Below the pieces are notes generated by a model, which was not told where the DNA came from, did not search any database, and was given only the letters and a program-made list of their open reading frames with translations. This document shows, in pieces, positions 5,446 to 9,206 of a stretch of 9,206 bases of DNA. The position numbers and the translations under genes are program-made. The stretch spans positions 1 through 9,206 of the forward strand of contig DDHN01000011.1 of the NCBI GenBank assembly GCA_002338125.1, read 5' to 3'. The DNA is from Patescibacteria group bacterium UBA1875. Its GTDB lineage: Bacteria > Patescibacteriota > CPR2 > UBA1875. Within the stretch, counting starts at the first letter, position 1. The number at the start of each line of letters is the position of its first letter.

Positions 5446-6005
5446 AATATATCCTTAATATTAATTTTTGTATCTTTTCTTAACCTTTCAAGGCCTCTTT
5501 TTATTCTTACTCCAACGGTATTACGAGGTATTTTTAAAATATCGGATATCTCTTCGTAATTCTTATCCTCAAAAAATCTAAGAATTATAACTTCTTGGTA
5601 TTTAAGTGGCAAAGAAGCGATATCGTTTATTAATATTTTTTTAGTTCTTTTATTATCCAGTTTCTTTTCAACTTGACTTAGGTCTTCTGACGATGGTAAC
5701 TCGGCAATATCATCGATGCTAGTTGTCCTTTTAATTTTTCTCAGCTCATTAATCGCTTTGTTGTGAGCAATGCGATAAATCCAAGGAGAGAATTTTCTTT
5801 TTACATTAAAACTATTGATATTCTGGTAACTAGCAATAAAAACATCTTGGACGATATCCTCGGCTGTTTCACTGTCTCGACAGAGATTAAGAGCATATCT
5901 TAAAAGCTTTTTTTGGTAACGTTCGATTATTTCTTCAAATCCTTGGCCATTGTTCTTTTGTATGTATCGTACCAATTCTTCATCGCTGTATTTTGAAAAC
6001 CGCAT
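5442..6005 (-). CDS. ECF-type RNA polymerase sigma factor (sigma-70 family)
   Basis: This gene encodes 187 residues from the ATG at 6003-6005, a normal ECF length. Region 2 spans about 23-90, with FEEIIERYQKKLLRYALNL, the core-binding EDIVQDVFIASY (49-60) and the -10 recognition stretch PWIYRIAHNKAINELRK. A variable linker follows. Region 4 spans about 127-177, with LPLKYQEVIILRFFEDKNYEEIS and the helix-turn-helix ISDILKIPRNTVGVRIKRG. No region 1 or 3 is present. The frame also has a GTG at 6018-6020 (five more residues), but a TATTAT -10 box overlaps that extension and would place transcription start at the ATG, so ATG is preferred. It heads a three-gene operon with a membrane protein and a secreted protein, and diverges from the polysaccharide operon. 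It should direct polymerase to envelope-related promoters; the regulon is unknown. Confidence 0.93.
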   Translation of the reverse strand: MRFSKYSDEELVRYIQKNNGQGFEEIIERYQKKLLRYALNLCRDSETAEDIVQDVFIASYQNINSFNVKRKFSPWIYRIAHNKAINELRKIKRTTSIDDIAELPSSEDLSQVEKKLDNKRTKKILINDIASLPLKYQEVIILRFFEDKNYEEISDILKIPRNTVGVRIKRGLERLRKDTKINIKDIL

Positions 6006-6011
6006 ATATCT

Positions 6012-6040
6012 ATAATACACCTAAAACTTTATTTAATTTC
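6012..6040 (-). promoter_or_regulatory. Predicted promoter of the sigma operon
   Basis: On the minus strand TATTAT (5/6 match) lies at 6017-6012, exactly 6 nt before the ATG at 6005, predicting a leaderless start. The segment 17 bp upstream is GAAATT (6040-6035), which is not a housekeeping -35. It could be an autoregulated ECF-type -35, but no known ECF consensus is matched. Confidence 0.4.
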
Positions 6041-6050
6041 ACTATCTATC

Positions 6051-6079
6051 TTTTCAAATGATGAAGTATTGGGTATAAT
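6051..6079 (+). promoter_or_regulatory. Predicted promoter of the dehydrogenase-glycosyltransferase operon
   Basis: A perfect TATAAT lies at 6074-6079, with TTTTCA (4/6) at 6051-6056 and a 17-bp spacer. Transcription would begin near 6086, leaving a leader of about 10 nt before the ATG at 6096. That leader has no clear Shine-Dalgarno site. The promoter looks like a housekeeping one rather than ECF-type. Confidence 0.55.
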
Positions 6080-6095
6080 AGGTTTCTGGTAGAAA

Positions 6096-7388
6096 ATGGA
6101 TTTAAAGGAAAAGATAAAACAAAAAAAGGTGGTCGCCGGTGTAGTGGGAATGGGCTACGTTGGCTTGCCATTAATGGTGGAAATAGCCAAAAACGGTATT
6201 AAGGTTTTGGGTTTTAATCGAGGCCAAGAAAAAGTCGATAAGGTGAATGCCGGTACAAACTATATTCAAGATGTTGCTGATGAAGAACTGGCTGAACTAG
6301 TTAGGAAGGGTCTTGTCTCTGCTACTTGTGATTTTAGCAGGATACCCGAAGTCGATGTTATTTGCATCGCCGTTCCAACACCGATAAATAATCAAAAAGA
6401 ACCAGAATTGGATTTGGTAATTGATGCCACTAAAAAAATCGCAAAAAACCTTCAAAAGGGTCAACTGGTAATCTTAAAGAGTACTACTTACCCAGGGACT
6501 ACCGAAGAAGTGGTACTGCCTATCTTGGAAAAAGAAAGTGGTCTTAAAGTCGGTAAAGATTTCTATCTAGCTTTTGCCCCCGAGAGGATAGACCCTGGAA
6601 ATGAAAAATACGGCACCGGCAATACCCCTAAGGTAGTCGGAGGGGTAGATAGCAAATCCACAAAATTAGCTGCTGATTTTTTCAGACTTTTTATAACCGA
6701 AGTTTTTGAAGTTTCTTCGCCGGCTGCAGCTGAGATGACTAAAATTCTTGAAAATACTTTTAGGTTAATTAACATTTCTTTTATAAATGAAATGGCTTTA
6801 TTGGCCGATAAGATGAATATAGATATTTGGGAAGTGATTGAAGCTGCGAAAACAAAACCTTTTGGTTTTATGCCTTTTTATCCTGGTCCCGGGCTAGGTG
6901 GTCACTGTATTCCAGTTGATCCTTATTATTTAGCATATAAAGCTAAAAAGATGGGACTTAAAACTAGTTTTATTGATACTGCTTCTGATATTGATGATTT
7001 TATGCATCAATATGTAGTGGAAATTGCTGAAAAAGCCTTAGGCAAAAAACTCCTAACAGAAGCTAAGATTTTAATCTTAGGGGTAGCTTACAAAAAAGAT
7101 ATCAATGATCTTCGAGAATCTCCTGCTTTGAAGGTGATTGAGCTTTTATCAAAAAAAGGAGCAAATTATGACTATTATGATCCGCATGTTCCTAATTTCA
7201 ACGACAATGGAGTTAAAAAAACCAGTTTAGAAAAAATAGATTCGGATATAATTAGAAATTACGATTTAATAATTATTCTTACTGATCATTCTAGTGTTGA
7301 TTATGAAATGGTTCTTAAAGCGGCCAACAAAGTAGTAGATACTAGGAACGCTATAAAGGAGAGAGCCGAAAAAGTTCTTAAAATTTAA
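6096..7388 (+). CDS. Nucleotide-sugar dehydrogenase, UDP-N-acetylhexosamine type (WbpA/WecC-like)
   Basis: This 430-residue protein has the normal length for the UDP-glucose/GDP-mannose dehydrogenase superfamily. These enzymes oxidise C6 of an NDP-hexose to the uronic acid in the cytoplasm, with two NAD+ used. The N-terminal Rossmann fold has GMGYVG (18-23). Further landmarks are AVPTPIN, STTYPGTTEE, FAPERIDPG and a central helical domain. The catalytic Cys is C271 in GPGLGGHCIPVDPYYL, and the C-terminal UDP-binding domain has YKKDINDLRESPA. The GGHCIPVDP form marks enzymes acting on UDP-GlcNAc, UDP-ManNAc or UDP-GalNAc rather than UDP-glucose; the exact sugar cannot be read from sequence. 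The position after beta-strand 2, usually Asp, is N41-R42 here. An in-frame TAG at 6090 fixes the start. The stop overlaps the next gene as TAATG, so the product is probably used by that glycosyltransferase. Confidence 0.93.
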   Translation: MDLKEKIKQKKVVAGVVGMGYVGLPLMVEIAKNGIKVLGFNRGQEKVDKVNAGTNYIQDVADEELAELVRKGLVSATCDFSRIPEVDVICIAVPTPINNQKEPELDLVIDATKKIAKNLQKGQLVILKSTTYPGTTEEVVLPILEKESGLKVGKDFYLAFAPERIDPGNEKYGTGNTPKVVGGVDSKSTKLAADFFRLFITEVFEVSSPAAAEMTKILENTFRLINISFINEMALLADKMNIDIWEVIEAAKTKPFGFMPFYPGPGLGGHCIPVDPYYLAYKAKKMGLKTSFIDTASDIDDFMHQYVVEIAEKALGKKLLTEAKILILGVAYKKDINDLRESPALKVIELLSKKGANYDYYDPHVPNFNDNGVKKTSLEKIDSDIIRNYDLIIILTDHSSVDYEMVLKAANKVVDTRNAIKERAEKVLKI

Positions 7389-9010
7389 TGACCAGATGGT
7401 ACGAAAGTAAAAAGTTCGAAAGATTTATTGAAATATTGCCAGGTATTGCTTCTTGGCTCTTTATACTGTCACCGATTGTTGTTGGTTTTGTGGCGCCTCA
7501 ATTTTTAGGTGCTTTTATATTGTTCTTTGCCATTATATGGCTCGGTAAAGCCTTAAATATATCTCGGCATTTAATAATTGGTTTTACAAAGCTTAGACGA
7601 AATATGAAGATTGATTGGTTGGAAGTACTTAGGAAAACTGAAAGTATTAAAAAGCTAGAAAGCTATTGGGAAAAGCGATATGAAAGTCACCATCGGCTTG
7701 GAGATCTAAAAGACCTCACAACAATAAAAAATCTTGAAGGGGCTCAGAGTAAGATAAAAAATTGGAAAGACATTTACCACGTTGCTATTTTTGCTGTTTC
7801 TAACGAACGAATTGATATCACCGAGCCCTCAATAAAGGCGCTTTTGGACTCTAATTATCCCAAGGACAAAATTATTGTAGTTTTTGCGGCTGAGTCTCGT
7901 TTTAAAGAAGGTTTCTCGAAAGATATTGCCATCCTCCAAAAGAAATATGGCCATTATTTTGCTGATTTTAGATATTACTATCACAAGGAGAAGGAAGGTG
8001 AGGTTATAGGTAAGGGTGCCAATATCACTAATGCCGGAAGAAATTTTTGGGCTGAATATAGGGATAAAGGTATAGCTCCAGAAAATATGATTGTTACTAC
8101 CTTAGATGCTGATCATCTTCCTAACTCTCAATACTTTGCCCGACTTAGCTATCTTTATGTAATCGACCCGAATCGTTCTCGCAAAACTTACCAACCTATC
8201 CCGTTACTTTTCAACAACATTTGGGATGTTCCTGCCGTTAATAGAATTGCAGCGGTTTCAGCTTCCTTCTGGCAGGTTATTGAGGGGATGCGCCCTTATA
8301 AGTTGAGGACGTTTGCAGCACATGCCCAAACAATGGAAACTCTGTTAATAACCGATTTCTGGAAGGTTGATACTATTGTTGAGGATGGTCATCAATATTG
8401 GCGAACTTACTTTGCTTATAATGGTGACTTCCATATGGTACCAATGTATATACCAGTTTACCAGGATGCGGTTCTTGGCAATAATCTTTGGGAGTCAACA
8501 AAAAATCAATATAAACAGAAAAGACGATGGTCGTGGGGAGTTACTGATCTTCCTTTTGTGGTTGTAAATTGCATCAAACATAATGAGATACCTTTATTTG
8601 AAAGAATTTTGCAGGTTTATCGTCAGTTTATTTCTTTTTTTACTTGGGCTTCAGCTTCTTTTTTCCTAGCTACTTCTTGGATTCCTTTGGCCTTAAACAA
8701 AGGTTATCAGGATACGGTTTTTGCTCATAACGCTACAATTTATGCTTCTGATGTCTTAACCTATGCTTGGTTTGGTGTGTTTGTAAACTACTGGATATCT
8801 CTTTTCCTTTTTCCACCTAAACCAAAAAAATATGGTTACCTAAAAAATCTTGAAATGGTCGTTCAATGGATTCTTGCCCCTCTTTATGCTATCTTTATCC
8901 TTTCTCTCCCGGCGCTTGAATCTCAAACCAGGCTAATAATGAATAAAAGATTAGGATCCTTCTGGATTACGCCAAAAATTAGGAAGAGTGAAGTCATCCA
9001 TAAAAGCTAA
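7388..9010 (+). CDS. Membrane-bound processive-type family 2 glycosyltransferase
   Basis: This 540-residue protein starts at the ATG of a TAATG overlap. No Shine-Dalgarno sequence is near, so re-initiation after the dehydrogenase is likely. Two N-terminal membrane helices (about 18-36 and 39-56) precede a cytoplasmic GT-A domain (about 130-385). That domain has the metal/nucleotide motif D240-A-D242 in TTLDADHLP, the catalytic-base motif E332-D333 in VEDGHQYWR, and Q377-K-R-R-W381 in the QxxRW acceptor-site motif of processive synthases. Three further helices follow (about 413-436, 456-475, 489-510). This plan matches hyaluronan/cellulose/chitin synthase-like GT2 enzymes that polymerise and may export a polysaccharide. 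The early GT2 Asp motif appears as FAAESR, with Glu instead of the usual Asp. The upstream dehydrogenase suggests a UDP-N-acetylhexosaminuronate donor, but donor and polymer are inferred. Confidence 0.9.
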   Translation: MTRWYESKKFERFIEILPGIASWLFILSPIVVGFVAPQFLGAFILFFAIIWLGKALNISRHLIIGFTKLRRNMKIDWLEVLRKTESIKKLESYWEKRYESHHRLGDLKDLTTIKNLEGAQSKIKNWKDIYHVAIFAVSNERIDITEPSIKALLDSNYPKDKIIVVFAAESRFKEGFSKDIAILQKKYGHYFADFRYYYHKEKEGEVIGKGANITNAGRNFWAEYRDKGIAPENMIVTTLDADHLPNSQYFARLSYLYVIDPNRSRKTYQPIPLLFNNIWDVPAVNRIAAVSASFWQVIEGMRPYKLRTFAAHAQTMETLLITDFWKVDTIVEDGHQYWRTYFAYNGDFHMVPMYIPVYQDAVLGNNLWESTKNQYKQKRRWSWGVTDLPFVVVNCIKHNEIPLFERILQVYRQFISFFTWASASFFLATSWIPLALNKGYQDTVFAHNATIYASDVLTYAWFGVFVNYWISLFLFPPKPKKYGYLKNLEMVVQWILAPLYAIFILSLPALESQTRLIMNKRLGSFWITPKIRKSEVIHKS

Positions 9011-9029
9011 TAACTAGTAGCGATAAAAA

Positions 9030-9206
9030 ATGAAAGTAAAAAAAATTGATATAAAAATTAGAGCAAAAGTAACCCCCTTAAAAGAAAAGGCCATTGCTCA
9101 TATTAAAAGCAAATATTTTAAAGATGCTGCTACTCAGTTGTTACTTATCCCCGGATTTGCACTTTTGATTGCTGTTTGGATTCTAGCTCTTTATTATTTT
9201 CAGGCA
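9030..9206 (+). CDS. Membrane protein, N-terminal part only (3' partial)
   Basis: The frame runs open from the ATG at 9030 to the window end (59 residues), and an in-frame TAA at 9024 fixes the start. Residues 1-37 are basic and polar (MKVKKIDIKIRAKV, HIKSKYFKD). They are followed by one hydrophobic helix at about 39-58 with LLLIPGFALLIAVWILALYYF. It begins 19 nt after the glycosyltransferase stop on the same strand and has no obvious Shine-Dalgarno site, so it is probably the third gene of the operon. An N-in membrane anchor is clear. The rest of the protein is missing, so family and function cannot be named; a partner in polysaccharide export or assembly is only a guess. Confidence 0.65.
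   Translation, partial: MKVKKIDIKIRAKVTPLKEKAIAHIKSKYFKDAATQLLLIPGFALLIAVWILALYYFQA

Noticed and set aside
6018..6020. GTG at 6020 as the sigma-factor start
   Set aside because: The likely -10 box (6017-6012) overlaps its first codons, and the ATG at 6005 fits the predicted transcript start; the extra five residues add nothing to the domain.
6096..7388. UDP-glucose 6-dehydrogenase (Ugd/HasB)
   Set aside because: The catalytic motif is GGHCIPVDP, typical of the UDP-N-acetylhexosamine branch, not the GGxCFxKD form of UDP-glucose enzymes.
8367..8567. Plus-strand ORF at 8367-8567, and antisense ORFs at 1026-1256, 2802-3101 and 6563-6775
   Set aside because: All are alternative-frame shadows of the glycosyltransferase, fibre and dehydrogenase genes.

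Overview
The window reads as an AT-rich bacterial chromosome segment, most likely from the Candidate Phyla Radiation (Patescibacteria, Parcubacteria/Microgenomates-like). This is an inference from gene content: a large surface or fibre protein with NTALG-type repeats and an S74 chaperone domain, several small orphan membrane proteins of a style common in those genomes, a membrane GT2 paired with a nucleotide-sugar dehydrogenase, and a compact ECF sigma operon. Standard code fits: TGA acts as a stop at the end of the sigma gene. No rRNA, tRNA, CRISPR array, insertion sequence or recognisable prophage module was seen.

Layout. Bases 1-3231 hold the 3' part of a very large plus-strand fibre/adhesin-like gene. 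It has eight complete 51-bp tandem repeats, six dispersed GNVGIGT-type motifs, a Peptidase_S74 auto-processing domain, a coiled coil and a lectin-like C-terminal domain. From 3288 to 4381 there are three small genes: a single-pass membrane protein (+), a two-helix membrane protein (-) and an unknown 81-residue protein (+). Two perfect 34-bp palindromic terminators close the convergent gene ends here. From 4393 to 6005 a minus-strand operon encodes an ECF-type sigma factor, a three-helix membrane protein overlapping it by ATGA, and a secreted helical protein. From 6096, diverging from the sigma gene across about 90 bp, a plus-strand operon begins: a UDP-N-acetylhexosamine-type dehydrogenase, a processive-type membrane GT2 joined by a TAATG overlap, and a membrane protein cut by the window end.

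How the genes may work together. The sigma operon looks like a cell-envelope sensing circuit: sigma factor, candidate membrane anti-sigma, secreted helical effector or sensor. The plus-strand operon should make and polymerise a uronic-acid-type sugar for a surface polysaccharide. With the giant repeat protein, most of the window is devoted to the cell surface. The partner assignments and regulatory links are inferred from gene order, not shown directly.

Promoters are AT-rich with TATAAT-like -10 boxes. Two genes (4107 + and 6005 -) have the -10 box exactly 6 nt before the ATG and no Shine-Dalgarno site, which suggests leaderless transcripts. Other genes have clear AGGAG/AAAGGG sites.
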